DNA of 64,000 nucleotides, from NCBI RefSeq assembly GCF_010093595.1, contig NW_022985460.1:443829-507828 (forward strand). Direction: 5' to 3'. The notes below the pieces were generated by a model. It made no database searches, was not told the DNA's origin, and saw only the letters and a list, made by a program, of their open reading frames with translations. Of this stretch, positions 10,744 through 22,864 are shown piece after piece. The position numbers and the translations under genes were made by a program. How positions within the stretch are numbered: position 1 is the first letter of the stretch; each line of letters opens with the position of its first letter. Origin of the DNA: Mytilinidion resinicola. Its lineage: Eukaryota > Ascomycota > Dothideomycetes > Mytilinidiales > Mytilinidiaceae.

Positions 10744-13700
10744 ATGCAGCAACTAGAAAGTCAGAGATGGAGCGCAGAAATCAAGTCTTTCAGACCGTTG
10801 GTCGACCCTTTACTTCTTTTCATCAGCCCATCTAACCCCCAGTAGTTGAAGGCTCCCTGTATAAGACTGAGCCAGGCTGCTCTGAGCTTCGCCGGGGGCT
10901 CTGGGAACAGTGGAGAGGTCATCGATGGTCTGGGCCAATTACTTAATGTTCTTAAAGAAGTTACATCCACTCCAGGCGCTTTAGATGAAAGGCTCGCCGA
11001 TTACGTCTTCTTTCCTGTGTCTCACGTCCTCAAAGTATCTCAGAAAGTACCACTACGTGCCCTTGAGCTCTCTTTAGAATGTCTTGCCATTCTATTAAAC
11101 ACGGGCTGGCGATCTCACATCGGCTCGAGCTTAGGAGGGCAGCTATTAATTCTTCTAACCTTCTTGGCTGACCCAGCCTCTGCTGGAAGGACCGTCAAGA
11201 AGACTTCTGAGGAGCTGCAAGCAACCGCATTTCATTGCTTGTCCGCGCTCTTCACCTCGTTTTCCTCGACACAGGAAGGAAAGGACTCTCTCACGACCAC
11301 GGCGAACGTTCCCGCCCTTGGTCAGACCATCACAGTCCTCCTACAGGGTGTAACTGACGGTGCCTCAACTCAAATACGACTAGCGGCACTCGCTGCGCTG
11401 AAGACGGCATGCCTCACCATTGAAGATCGAGATGCTCTCGCTAGTTTCATGCCAGGGATAGTCTCTGCGCTCGCAACGAAGGTCTTGGCATATACTTCAA
11501 ATTCTCGAACACCTTTTCGTTTGATCGAATCAGGATTAGATCTTTTCAGTGCTCTGTTTCTAGCACTCATCAGTGACGAGCAGACCAAAGACCTTCCGGA
11601 TGTACCGTCGACTTCCCCATCGGGAGGGTCAGCTACCCTCCAGCGTAGCAGATCATGGTTGAGAGCGACATCAGGGCAGCTTAAGCTTGCTCTAGCGAAC
11701 ATCGTCAAACTACGCCAGCATGAGCGGATTGAGGTTCGTAAAGCACTTCTTCGATTGTGCAAGAGGATTATTCAGGATTGTCGAAGTTCGCTCTCCGATT
11801 GCACTAATATGATAGTCGAAACCATGGTTTCGCTAGCAAGCAAAGATGAACAAGACGGCATTGAGATGGACTTAAGTTTGATGCTGCTCGAAGACTCAAA
11901 ATTAGCGGAATTGCTAAGATCAAGCCTCCACGCTTGGGTGATGGCTCTTCCGCGCCTTATGCAATCGCCCGACGACGCAGCCAAGCAGAAGCTCATTCAG
12001 CAGATTTCAATATCACTTCGGATCCTGAACCAGCAGGGAATTGACCTTACTATTGTTGACCGCGTCATGGCATCGAACCTTCGAGACAGCGTTTCGGCGT
12101 TGATCAAGGAGTCGAAAGGGGTGGGATCTGTCATCTCTTCAAACCCCACAGATTCAATCACCGTCTCTAAGAGCTGGTTAGAAGGCTCCCGGTCAAGTAC
12201 TTTCCAGCCTCTGATCATGGGCTTTAAAGGCAGGCAGGATACCATGAGAGAGCTTACGTCGTTCATAGACCAGCTCGCGACGTCCGACTCGTCCCTTACA
12301 ATCGCCAAAGAGCTTGTCGATTCGATTCGGTTTGGGCAGAGCGAAATGCAGCTCGCCAGTTTCTGGCTGTCGTTGAATCTAGTGAGATCCGACAGCAGCC
12401 TGAATCCGGGCATTGAGGATTTCCTGGACCTAGGGCCGTCCAGCAGAGACATGAGGACAGAGTTACTCCAGGAGCTCTACGCGTTCTCTCTGTCCCTTTT
12501 GGCAGATCCAGACGGCGATGTGGAACTTGACTGGCGCTTCCAAGCTCTAGCTCTCGAGATCATCGCACTACAGGCAAACCAACATAAAGAGAACTTCAAA
12601 ATCGAGCTTGTAGACTCCCTCTACCCTGTGATCCATCACATTGGTAGCTCAAACTCAGCTCTGCGCAACCATGCAATTACGTGTCTCAACATCATCTCCG
12701 ATGCCTGCGGCTACGAGCACACTAGCGATCTCATTGTCTCAAACTCAGACTACCTAGTCAATGCAATAGCACTCAAGCTAAACAACTTCGACATATCCCC
12801 TCAAGCCCCACAGGTACTACTCATGATGATACGATTATCAGGGCCGTCTCTACTGCCATATTTAGATGACCTTGTCGAGAGCATGTTTTCTGCTTTGGAA
12901 TACTTTCATGGTTACCCAAAGTTGGTCGAACTCCTCTTCGCGGTCCTGAAGGGCATTGCTGAGGAAGGGGTCAAAAGCCCAATGCTTACGATCACAATGG
13001 ACCAAAAGGCGTTGCATCAGAAAACTGCGTGGAAGCCGATCACTCTACCAGACGTTGCCGAATTACTAAGAAAGACGATGGAGAATGCTGCCAAACCTGA
13101 TAAGGAGAGATCTGAACGATTTGACGAGGCTTTTCCGGAAAGGCCATGGAAGGAAGCTTCGGGTAACAGGGTGGGAGAAGAGCCGCAACAGGAGGAGCCT
13201 GAAGATGAGCCACCGCCCGACAAGCCAGAGCCACCCCCTCCCGCACCTAGAACCTTCAATCTCCTCTTGAAGATATCGCAACTCACTCAGCACTACTTAA
13301 CATCATCTTCCCCGTCACTTCGAACGTCTCTGTTGTCGCTGCTCAATACCACTTTTCCGGCGCTATCGGCACACGAAAACTCCTTCCTGCCTCTAATCAA
13401 TACCCTTTGGCCAGTGCTTCTTCCGCGGTTGGACGATCCGGAGGCGTACGTTGTGGCTAGTGCTCTGGATGTTATAGGCTTGATGTGTGTTCACGCGGGT
13501 GACTTCATGAGGACTCGAATCGACGGGACTTGGGAGGAGATTAAGACCATATACCGCCGAACAATACAAAGCGTACGAAAACCCTCCCACGGGAGGAGAG
13601 ATATTGTATCTCTCGGTTCATCTCAGCGAAGTCTCAACAGTCGTGAGATCGTCGTATCAGAGCGCAACTCGGAAGTTCGACCGCGCCTAGAATACTACGT

Positions 13701-13998
13701 CGATGCTCCATCAAGACTAATTTGGGAGAGTCTGGTCAAATTGCTTGTCATCGTCGTGGAGAATGTGGCGGTGGGCGAGAATGTCTTTGACGACATATTT
13801 GCCATGTTGGACCCGTTGGTGGACGAGCAGGAGGAGGTTCGGAGCGCTCTGGAAAGCCGTAACCCTGACGCACTGTGGTTGCGGCAATTTAAGATATGGG
13901 AGAAGGGCGGGCAACAGGATGCCGCCAGGTGCATTCCGGACCTTCCAAACGCTGGTAACCACCACGAGTGGAAGTTCGCGACAGTAACTGCACGATAA
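10744..13998 (+). CDS. tti1: TELO2-interacting protein Tti1 (HEAT-repeat)
   Basis: Exon 1 (10744-10800) encodes 19 residues beginning MQQLESQRWSAEIKSFRPL. A 45-bp intron with a CTAAC branch joins it in phase 0 to 10846-13998, which begins LKAPCIRLSQAAL. The protein is about 1,069 residues, as expected for Tti1. With Tel2 and Tti2, Tti1 forms the TTT cochaperone that stabilises PIKK kinases (Tor, ATM/ATR types). Evidence is the N-terminal block just quoted, continuous alpha-helical HEAT-like sequence and a proline-rich acidic insert (EPEDEPPPDKPEPPPPAP) before the conserved C-terminal segment (LLLKISQLTQHYLTS, PRLDDPEAYVVASALDVIG). The start depends on the weak GTCGAC donor at 10801; the second exon alone has no ATG at its head and is preceded by TAG. 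Confidence 0.85.
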
Positions 13999-14358
13999 GC
14001 TCGGACGGTACCGCTCCAACATAGCGTCTCTCAGGCGCCGAGATGCTTGCAAAGCAACTCGCAAATTACATTAGCAGTGGGTAGCAGACAGCTTATGCTG
14101 ATAAGTATCATGAGTGATGGTTTGTCATTTCGCAAGTTGGAATCGTTTCGTTCTCGCTACGTGTACTCTATACTTGTCGCACTCCTTAAAGGGCTTCAAT
14201 GCATCTCATGACCCTTGAAGAGGTAAGATTCGTCAACCAAGTTCTAAACTTCTTTCAAATGGCTCCGATCGAAGCGTCACCCAGTTTCATGGGCACCTTC
14301 TCTAACATGCAAAGGCATAATGATATGTATATACATGACCTTCTAGACGCTATCCCGA
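13999..14358. other. Intergenic 3' flanks of tti1 and the acetyltransferase gene
   Basis: This is convergent intergenic DNA. Both neighbouring genes end here. I see no additional gene. Confidence 0.5.
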
Positions 14359-15150
14359 CTACGCAGCTTCAGCCTTCTCCGCCGTCTCTGCCATAGGCTT
14401 CTCAGCACCCTGCACCTGATCATTCGACCCCTCAACCCCTTTCTGAGTAGGATCCATACTCGTCTCGACCTTCCTGATCACCCTCGCCGGATTCCCCGCC
14501 ACGACACAGAAATCAGGCACATCCTTGGTGACAACACTCGCCGCACCTATCGTGCACCCCCTTCCAATAGTCACCCCCGGCAAGATCGTCACATTCCCGC
14601 CCAGCCAGCAATCCTCACCAATGGTAATCGGCTTGCCCAACTCCGGACCCTGCGTCCCGTTGCGAACCGCGGGATCGAGTGGGTGGTGGCCGCTGTAGAA
14701 AGAGCAATTGGGTCCACAGAGCGTGCGGCTGCCGATGGTGATGGGGCACGTGTTCGCGAAGACAGAGTTCCAGTTTATGAAAACGTTGTCTCCGAGAACA
14801 AGGTTGTATCCGTAGTCCATATGGGTAGGTGGCTCGATCCAGGGGTCGTTTTCGAATAGCTTGTCGTCCTCTACTGTTGTTGAAGCTGGGGGTGGTAGTG
14901 GGGTTTTGTCTCCTACCACGCTATGTATGGGGTTAGAGCAGTAGCATTGGGAGGAAAGCACATGGTATTGTGATTGGAGCCTCACTTACTCCCGCCACAA
15001 TACAGTCAATTCACGTCTCGTAATGTCACCGGCATTGTTATACCGCGTGTACGCATGCTTAGTGCGACTGCGTTCAGCGACAAGCTCGTCAGTGAAGGCA
15101 TGGTAAAGCTCGCCCCGGAGCATCTTCTGCTTGTTCTCTGAAACGGCCAT
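14359..15150 (-). CDS. Maltose/galactoside-type O-acetyltransferase (hexapeptide)
   Basis: Two exons: 15150-14990 and 14920-14359, joined in phase 2 over a 69-bp intron (donor GTAAGT, acceptor ATAG) to read LWRDVVGDKTPLPP. The product has 240 residues. The N-terminal maltose-acetyltransferase domain (MAVSENKQKMLRGELYHAF, HAYTRYNNAGD) precedes left-handed beta-helix hexapeptide repeats (MDYGYNLVLGDNVFINWN, TIGEDCWLGGNVTILPGVTIGRGCTIGAASVVTKDV, NPARVIRKV). The active-site His lies in FYSGHHPLD. The enzyme is predicted to move acetyl from acetyl-CoA to a sugar hydroxyl; the true acceptor cannot be read from sequence. The C-terminal 40 residues are a low-complexity Glu/Lys/Ala tail beyond the catalytic domain. 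It is divergent from the STE14-like gene. Confidence 0.9.
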
Positions 15151-15509
15151 TTTGTGTCCTCTTATGGTTCTTCTGGGATCCAGAAATCCTGGTGGAACTG
15201 AAAAAGAAGAAAGTGGGATGGACATCATAATCACCACGTGATATCCCGTAAGGAAAGCGGTGGCAGAATCCCCACACCTCCGACCACGCCGCATTCCACT
15301 GAGCAACCCTAGAACACAAAGAGCGCAGACAACACGCGACCTTGATATTGTGCTCCAATTAGTTTGTCTGCCTGTCACAGCTTATATGAGAGGTACTCCC
15401 GCCTCTCCATCTTCTCTGTTCTTCTGACCATGCGTGTCTTGGTTTACTCCTCTCGATCGCCAACTTGTCACACTCGTTGAAACCGGCATCGATCTCATAT
15501 ATATACACA
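15151..15509. promoter_or_regulatory. Divergent promoter region, acetyltransferase / STE14-like gene
   Basis: This 359-bp interval lies between two divergent start codons. It carries pyrimidine-rich tracts near the plus-strand start and an ATATATATA run (15498-15506) only a few bases before the ATG. That position is too close to act as a classical TATA box for this start. Confidence 0.4.
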
Positions 15510-16508
15510 ATGGCCGTCCACGCTTCCTCCACTTCTACCTCCAAGCGAGACGAAACCCTCAAAGAACCCCCCTCCCCCTCCTCCCCGCGCCCCGGCATCT
15601 CCTGGCCCGTCAACCGCCCTCCGGACTCAGGCCCCTGGACCCCCCGCCTCGACGCCGCCCTGCGAGCACGAGAAGCCTCCACAATCCAGCAAAACACCCC
15701 CGCGCAGGTCTCCAAAGACCTGTACCCCTCAGGCAAGCGCTCGCTCTCCGGAATCGCCCTGCGTGCCTTCCTCCTCGGCAGCGTCCTCGGCCTCAGCATC
15801 TGCGCCACCGTGCTCCTCCTCTACTATCACCAGCACCTGTGGCGCGCGCCCTTCTTCGTCGCCGCCCTCTGCGTCTTCCACTTCCTCGAGTTCTGGACGA
15901 CCGCCGAGTACAACACCCCCACGGCCACCATCGCCGCGTTTCTCTTCACGAACGGGAAGCGCTACCGGCAGGCACACACCGTCGCGCTCATCGAAACCAC
16001 CATAACCAGCCTCTTCTTCCCGGACTGGCAGTCTAGAGTAAACCCGCCGATCGTCATCGCGCTGGGATTGGCAATGATGCTAGTCGGCCAGAGCGTCCGC
16101 AGCGTCGCCATGGCGCAGGCCGGCACGAACTTCAACCACCAAGTCCAGAGCAAGCGCAGCGAGGGCCACGAGCTGGTGACGACGGGGCTGTATCGCACGT
16201 TCCGGCACCCGTCGTACTTCGGCTTCTTCTGGTGGGGGCTGGGCACGCAGGTCGTGCTGGGGAATGCGGTTAGTTTGGTCGGGTATGCGGGGGTGTTGTG
16301 GTATTTTTTTAGTACGAGGATACGCCGTAAGTGATATTTTGTTGCTGTTGTGGTCAGGGGACTGGGGCTAATTTGGGTTACAGATGAGGAGAAACATCTT
16401 GTCGAGTTCTTTGGGGACCAGTATGTGGCGTATCGGGCGCGGACGAGTGTGTGGATCCCCTTTATATCGTATAGTGACTTGGTGAAGTCGTCCGAGTTTG
16501 GGAAATGA
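15510..16508 (+). CDS. ste14: Isoprenylcysteine carboxyl methyltransferase (Ste14/ICMT family)
   Basis: Two exons: 15510-16326 and 16384-16508, about 313 residues. The 57-bp intron (GTAAGT..TTACAG) joins STRIRH to EEKHLVEFFG. The family catalytic region is complete: GTNFNH, LVTTGLYRTFRHPSYFGFFWWGLG, then EEKHLVEFFGDQYVAYRART. Several membrane segments are visible (LGSVLGLSICATVLLLYY, APFFVAALCVFHFLEFW, VIALGLAMMLVG). The enzyme methylates the C-terminal prenylcysteine of CAAX proteins such as Ras-type GTPases and lipopeptide pheromone, at the ER membrane, using S-adenosylmethionine. The first 80 residues are proline/serine-rich and likely disordered; a 5' extension of this kind is seen in other filamentous fungi. 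Confidence 0.93.
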
Positions 16509-17103
16509 TGGGTTGTGAATACATTGGGTAGCTCTGAGCATAATAGATAGGTTGGAGGGGCGTTGTCTGGCAAATACTATAATTCAATGAACCCCCTTTT
16601 GTGGAATCAAGTTGCAAAGATTAATAGATCTGACCGCGTGGAACCGTTTTCATGAGACGCAGGGTGGACGCCACGTGATTCATTTCGAGGTTACTTTCTA
16701 TAGCAAGAGCAATAGGCCCAAATCTAGGCTAATAGCAAAATGCATGTAGCATTATCATACGGCACTGTCGTCCTCGACACTTCGTCCGTAAAACTGATTC
16801 TCAGGTCCGATTATCATTATCAAAGCCAATGCATCGGCCCAAAGCCCCAATCCCAGGCTTACTAAGGTATATAATGCAGTCCGAAGCTGCCGTATCTCCA
16901 AAAGCCTTGCCATTCCTATGCACCCAAAACGCCATCCATCAGCAAGAAGAGACACGGCTCTCCGCCGCCTTCTTACCACAGCTTCACCCACTCGTCAGGC
17001 CCCTCAACCACCATAGCCTGCCATTGCGCCAAAGTCAGTGGCGGAGACTCGCTAGCTGGTCATCGAGCTAAAGTATCATGAAGTGTCAGCACAAGCAACC
17101 ACT
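16509..17103. other. Gene-free stretch between convergent genes
   Basis: This is the 3' flank of the STE14-like gene and of hat1. It contains some AT-rich sequence and no frame with coding character. Confidence 0.5.
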
Positions 17104-18806
17104 TCATGAGACTTTAGGCCGCTTAGCAGCCACAGTCTCTCTCTCACCAGCCTCCTCATCCTCCTCGTCTTCCTCGCTCTCAACCACTCTCCTCCGCTTC
17201 CCCCTCGAACCGCCATTGGCACTGCCTCCGTCTTGAGCCGCTGCAGCCTCCCACTGGGCACGCCGCTCTGCGCCCTCCAGCAGCCGCTCCCAATCCGCCT
17301 GGACGCTGTTCGCCGTCTCAGCGATTCTCTCGATCCGCTCATCCGCTTCGATTTGCATCAGGCTGTCTATGTTATGCAAGTACAGCCGCTCCTTCTGCGC
17401 CAGCCGCCAGAAGTAGAACCGGCGGTCGTTCTCGTCCTTGCTCTTCTCCTTCCGCGTGAGCCGGCTCACCGAGCGGTTTCCCGCGGGGATGGTGCTGAGG
17501 AGTTGCATTTCGACGAGGCGCCTGAACTGGCGAGGGGCGATTTTGCACTTGTGGCGCAGCGCAGTGCGGGCTGCCTCTGAGCCGATGATCTTCTCTGTAG
17601 GGATCGGGGCGTCCTTGGCGAGCTCCTTGGAGTCGATGGTGGTGGGAAGGGCGAGGGCGGCGAATTCGGGTAGCTTGCGGAGGTAGAGCAGGTCGCACCA
17701 GTCGCGCATGTCGTCGAAGGCCTGGTTTGGTAACTCAACGGTGATTTCGTAGATGTTGGGGAGGGCGATGAAGGATGCGAACATGGTGTCGTAAAGCTGC
17801 GAGCCATGCGATTGCTTCTGGAATGGGGGCAGGATGGCGAATTGGGAGATGCATTCGCGCGCGGGGGCTGATAGCGGATCGTATGACTCGATGTATTCGG
17901 AGGTTTCGGGGTTTATCGCGGATTGCAGTGGAACAGGGGGTTTGTCAGGGGTAGGAAAGAAGAATTTCGTGTTTGTAGCTTCCATGACCTCCTTGGTTGG
18001 GTATATCCAGTGCTTGTAGGATGTTGCGAAGCCGACAATTGTGTAGGGAGAGACCCCAGGCATCTTCTTCAACGGCGTAACTTCATAGGTCAAGAACAGC
18101 GTCCATCGATGTATCTGCCAAGCATCTTCATCTTGGTCATCTAGTTGTTGTCTCCTGCCACCATCAATGAAGAACGGAATGAATATCAGCATTCGGCGGA
18201 AGATCTCTCTGGCCACAGGATCAAGAAAGCTTGCGCTCCATATCTCAAACTGCCTGCCGTGAAGAGAGTATGCTTTTATAAGCTTGCCGGGCGGCTTCCA
18301 AGAACTGTCGGCTGCGTCCGGTCCGGTCGTGTTGTCTTCAGCACCTTCGAATGCGTCTATAGGATGTCAGCGCTTCTCCTTATCTAGCTTGCTCTGAAAG
18401 TAGCCCCAGATCATGTTTTAATTAGGCTGAAGACCTACAGGGTGGCAGAAAGCTCTTCAGCGCCTCATTGATATCCACAGGCTTGAGCTCTCCAACTCCC
18501 TTCCACTTCTCGCCATATGAAATCCGCAGCGACGGCTTGAGATCATTGGCGCGGAAGTCAAGGTTCAACTCTAGGTCGCTGTATCCGATAATCGTCTCGT
18601 CTTGAGGAAAGATCTCCAATGTGAACTCTGGGTGGAAAGGCTCTTCGAAGATGCGCTGGGGGTCGCCTTCTTTGGTGGGGCGCACAAGGTTCAGATTGAA
18701 GGCGTCGTTCGCGGGGGTCAGCCCTGGTGAAATGGTCAGTATCACAGTCGCGATATGCGTAAAGGCTAGGCCTACACTTGTCGAACTCGGTGGTAATCTC
18801 CTCCAT
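17104..18806 (-). CDS. hat1: Type B histone acetyltransferase catalytic subunit Hat1
   Basis: Three exons: 18806-18776, 18723-18439 and 18356-17104, giving 522 residues. Introns are 52 and 82 bp, both phase 1. The first exon encodes only MEEITTEFDK plus one base. The N-terminal Hat1 domain (LTPANDAFNLNLVRPT, FHPEFTLEIFPQDETIIGYSDLELNL) is followed by the acetyltransferase core (GFATSYKHWIYP, ECISQFAILPPFQKQSHGSQLYDTMF, NIYEITVELPNQAFDDMRDW). In QFAILPPFQKQSHGS the Q/R-x-x-G/S-type acetyl-CoA loop is recognisable. Hat1 acetylates newly made histone H4 on K5/K12 with an RbAp46/48-type partner. The C-terminus ends in an acidic run and basic nuclear-localisation-like patches (GKRRRVVE, AAKRPKVS). 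Confidence 0.93.
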
Positions 18807-19476
18807 GGTGGTGAGTGTTGCGCGTGGAAGCGCGATGTAAGCTCTATCAAACGAAAGGATGTACGCACTATACGATGAGTAGGTTGACGCAGCCGTACGC
18901 AAGCTTGTATGTTGAAGAGGTCTTGGAGAGAAAAGGAAGCAAGTGAAGTGAAGAAGTCGCAGAAGTCGCGAAGCACTTCACGCGTTATGGCGCGGCAGCT
19001 CTCAGGGCCAGGCTCCCTTGAACAAAAAGTGGCAGTCTACGAGTCTGTGATTTTTACAGTACAATTTTATATACAGTAGAATGCTTCCTCTAGACTTTTG
19101 TGCACGTGGCTAGCACCGCTTGAGGTCCTCTGGTACCTTATAGAGGACGCCATCCTGGCAATTTTGACGTTGTTAAGTTTCCAAGGCACCTCAGATGGTG
19201 TTAGACTGCCACTTTATGTTCACAGCTGTTAAGAAAACGGGGACGGCGGACTGTGCACAGACGGAGCTATCAGCCCTACCAATTCAAGATTGTTGAACCT
19301 CCTCTACTCCACTCTTCTTAAGGGCCATCATTGCTGCATCTACACACCGACGACATGTCTGAGTCCGGAGCAACATGAGCGCAGCTGTCTACTGCTCCGT
19401 TCTGCCGTCATAGCCGCCTTCGCCGTATACATACCCCTTGTTCCACCTGGCTGCTTGAGACCAACAACCACCCATC
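18807..19476. promoter_or_regulatory. Divergent promoter region, hat1 / Zip9-like transporter
   Basis: The 670 bp between divergent start codons contain no supported gene. Two blocks look alike in opposite orientation around 19023-19036 and 19207-19220 (AAAGTGGCAGTCTA against TAGACTGCCACTTT), a perfect 14-bp inverted match that could be a regulatory site or the remains of a small element. Confidence 0.4.
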
Positions 19477-20917
19477 ATGTGGGACGGCCTGTTTATGCTG
19501 CTCGCTCTGAGCACGCTCATGGCAATCGCGTAAGGAGATGCTGCTGGAACCCGCTACCCCCGGAGTGTCTTTGACTAATTGCTAGCTATCCAGGTCGTTT
19601 CTCGCCGGCGCACTCCCCCTCTCCCTTGCGCTCTCCCAACGCCAACTACGATTCGTATCCGCGTTGGGGACGGGTGTGCTGGTTGGAACTGCGCTCATAG
19701 TGATCATCCCAGAAGGTATTGAGACGCTCTACAGCATTGGAAAGAAGGGCCACAGCCATGACCATGCGGTGCGGTCTGTAAAATTGCCAGAAGTACAGCT
19801 ATGGAAATACGCCGGGACCCCCCAAACAACCTCCGCGTCTCCCCTCCCAACAGCCTCCGAGGCTGTGAACCCCGACTACCTCGAACTCCGCGCTGTGAAA
19901 GCTCCCGGTGTGGTCATAGTGCCGCGAGCAAAGGACGCTCAAGACGCCGCGAAAGATGCGCAGGATGCCCATGACGAGGATGATGACCATCCCAAGAAAC
20001 CCCAAGGCGACGACGACTCATCCGAGGGCGATCTAGGCAAGGAGCGTATCCACCCACAACCCAAAGTCGAGACTCCAGAAGAGCACAAAGGCCGCGAGCC
20101 TCACGCCTGGGTCGGCGTTTCTCTCGTCCTCGGCTTCATCCTCATGTATCTCGTAGACGTCCTCCCAGACACACTCGGTCCTTCGCAGCCGAAATACAGG
20201 CCTCTCCACATAGACCTCTCGAATCTCTCCCGCGGCTCGCATCACTCAAACTCGCCGGGCATCCCTTCATCGCCCGCCCCAGGCCTCGAACCACCAAGCC
20301 CGCGGTCCTCTGCAACAACGATTGGCCTTATCATCCACGCATTCGCAGACGGCATTGCCCTCGGCGCGTCCACAACCGCCCCATCGACTTCGCTAGGCTT
20401 CATCGTTTTCTTAGCGATTATGCTACATAAAGCCCCCGCGGCCTTCGGTCTCACCTCCGTCCTGCTCAAACAAGGCATCTCCAAGCGCACCGCTCGCACC
20501 CATCTCCTGCTCTTCAGCCTCGCAGCACCCGCCGGCGCATTCGTAACGTGGTCCGCCGTCCACCTCCTCGGCCGCGCCCGGCTCGGCGGCGACGACGGTC
20601 TGACATGGGCGACCGGATGCATATTGCTGTTTTCCGGCGGAACATTTCTGTAAGTCGCTCATTCCGCCTCCCATCAACCAACCCTTAAAGTAGTATATCT
20701 AACAAGTCTATAAAGGTATGTGGCCATGCACTCCATGACCGACTCCGCCGCCACGCCCACCCACTCCCACGACTTCGACTCCGGCTCCAACGGCTATGCG
20801 GACCCGTACAGCCGCGGCCCGGCGCCGAAGGGCGGCCAGCCGTCCGCCAGCGAGGTCGCGACGGCGGTGGTCGGGATGCTGGTGCCCCTAGTTACGCAGA
20901 TTGGGCATGTGCATTGA
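19477..20917 (+). CDS. ZIP-family metal transporter, Zip9/Atx2-like
   Basis: Three exons: 19477-19529, 19594-20649 and 20716-20917, 436 residues. Introns are 64 and 66 bp, both phase 2. The protein opens with a membrane segment and the Zip9 hallmark run FLAGALPLSLALS, followed by GTGVLVGTALIVIIPEG. It has a His/Asp-rich cytosolic loop (GKKGHSHDH; DAHDEDDDHPKK) and the metal-binding helices GLIIHAFADGIALGA and MLHKAPAAFGLTSVLLKQG. Its closest type by motifs is SLC39A9 and yeast Atx2, which handle Zn or Mn in the Golgi or secretory pathway; substrate is inferred. The last exon carries THSHDFDSG and a final hydrophobic segment. It is divergent from hat1. Confidence 0.88.
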
Positions 20918-21369
20918 TTTAGCTATATCATCTCGCACTGTAGCATTGAAGCCAACGTGATGTGTTGTTTTAGTATGGCGTTGGGAGTTCTGGTGAGCTT
21001 GGTTCGCGAATGAGGTCCCGAGTGGTGGGTTATGGGGGTCTTGTAAGATTCGAAAAACTAGGTGGTCGAACGTTGATTGAATAGCTCATCATAGATTTAG
21101 CGGATGACATTCTGGTGATGGTTAGTCCTACCAGTCGACATTAGGAATGAATACGAGTATTTCCTTCCTTACGACTTCCACTTTCATTTCGTGGTCAGCA
21201 TGCTAGATGAGTCGAGGCCCCAATCATCACCTCCGCCAAACACTGACCATCATCATCAACACTTCCAATAAAACTCCACGCCACGCTAATTCCGCCATGA
21301 ACCCTCTTTCCTGTTCTTTCCAACCCGTCTCCCACCATTGTTCTCCGACTATGGATGAGTTTGATCACA

Positions 21370-21545
21370 TAGAAAAGGCAACCACTCTTGCAGCGGTGTC
21401 AGTCCTGTCTCCAATCCTCCCCAGCACCCACAGCCCACAGCACCCACATGGATCGAAATGATCCTCGTTTTAAACATGCCTTAACCCAACAGAAAAGGCA
21501 TCCACTCTATGCAGCGGTGTCAGGTCTGTGTTTGGTCTCCCCAGG
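21370..21545 (+). repeat. Two direct repeat copies, ~45-55 bp each
   Basis: Copy 1 (about 21370-21425) and copy 2 (about 21488-21545) share AGAAAAGGCA, CCACTCT, GCAGCGGTGTCAG and a following CTCCCCA. They lie about 118 bp apart in the same orientation. A role is not evident. Confidence 0.65.
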
Positions 21546-21592
21546 AAAGGCCAGCCACCCATTTGGCCGCGTTACTCCTGTTTTTAAACCAA

Positions 21593-21619
21593 CCCCCCCC
21601 CCCCCCCCCCCCCCCCCCC
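21593..21619 (+). repeat. Homopolymeric C tract (27 bases)
   Basis: This is an uninterrupted run of C preceded by CCAA and followed by GCGG. Tracts this long are length-unstable and error-prone in sequencing and assembly, so the exact length should not be trusted. Confidence 0.9.
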
Positions 21620-22864
21620 GCGGAGCTCATCTCCTCCTCAAGTCTTCCTTGAAAATTCCAGGAGAACACGGAGAGGCGGAGTTTTTATAGTTAGTCGAGC
21701 GAAAAGGGAAGGCACGGGTATGGCACGTGACCTAAGCCTATACGCAAGTGCCGTGAAATAAGAATAGAATCAGCTCGGCGCCGACGTAGCTTGACGCTCC
21801 TGAGATCTGGCAAGTCGCCGACTCCGCACTCTTCTTCTCCCACGGGGCAGGGCATGAGAGAGTGACTTTTGGGGCGACTTAGCTGCGCAAAGGGGGAATC
21901 GGAAAATCGCTGCGTTCTTGGGGACATCTGGGTAGTTTAAGCGTTCTTTTTTCGTGGCGGTTTGTGAGTATTACATTTCGTGTGGTTTGTCCAAACGGTT
22001 GGATGGAGAACCGCGGTCTGCAGGCAAGGCGCAAGCGGTGAGATATCCGGTCCGTTGGTATTTTGCGAGGCTTCAGTTCTTGACGGCGTGATTAGACTTG
22101 GGAAATTGGGGATGTTGATGAGGGTTTTGTCACGTGAGTGGAATGCTTGAAGCGAAGTTAAGAGATGGCGACGGGGAGGTTTCGCGCGGCGGATTTGATG
22201 GGAAGGTTAGTCATAGACCGCCGTACTAACGACAAGCCTGGCACTATTCTTATAACATTCAGGGTGCAAGACTGCGTCTATTCTTGCAACATCCAGGGTG
22301 CAGGTCAACCTTGGATGAAGCGAGTCCCATACCTCCGGTTCACGGTGGAGCTGAATCGATCGCATCATCTCAGCCACGGCTTACGTGGGTCAGCACCCAA
22401 ATCTTTACTTCAACCTCACTTTACCCCAACATACAAAGGCATAAAATATACTGCAGCACATCAAGACTTTCACAATGCAAGAAGATTATAAAGTTCGGAA
22501 GAAGCATATCAATTCTACTCCTAACCATCGCTATCTACTCCCCCGTACCTCCATGCCCCATATCCAGGCGTCATCGTCGCTCTTCAATCTTCGCAGAGAG
22601 GGTATCTTCGCGCCTTAATGCGCAGGCCGGCCCGTCCAGTCCGTCCAAAAAGCATTAATTACATACAACCGGGGTACAGCCTGGAGGAGGGAAAGGGCAT
22701 AAAGGGTGTCGTGTCGTGTCGCCGTCAGGTGTTTATTAGGGAGAGGAAGAAAAAGAAAGGAACCGAGCCACCGATAGTGCGCAAGCAGTAAACTTGGCAC
22801 CGCGCTCCTAGACAATACAGGGCTATCGTCATGTCCACCACGCTTTTGTTGCTAAGAGCTAGGC

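Larger units (their letters stand above)
20918..22864. other. Gene-free stretch of about 1.9 kb
   Basis: I see no supported gene. The stretch holds a short direct repeat (around 21370-21425 and 21488-21545) and an uninterrupted 27-base C tract (21593-21619), listed separately. Open frames on both strands are short and have no splice-compatible partners or motifs. Confidence 0.5.

Noticed and set aside
16755..17071. Small frames on both strands between the STE14-like gene and hat1
   Set aside because: No start context, motif or splice support; they lie in 3' flanking DNA.
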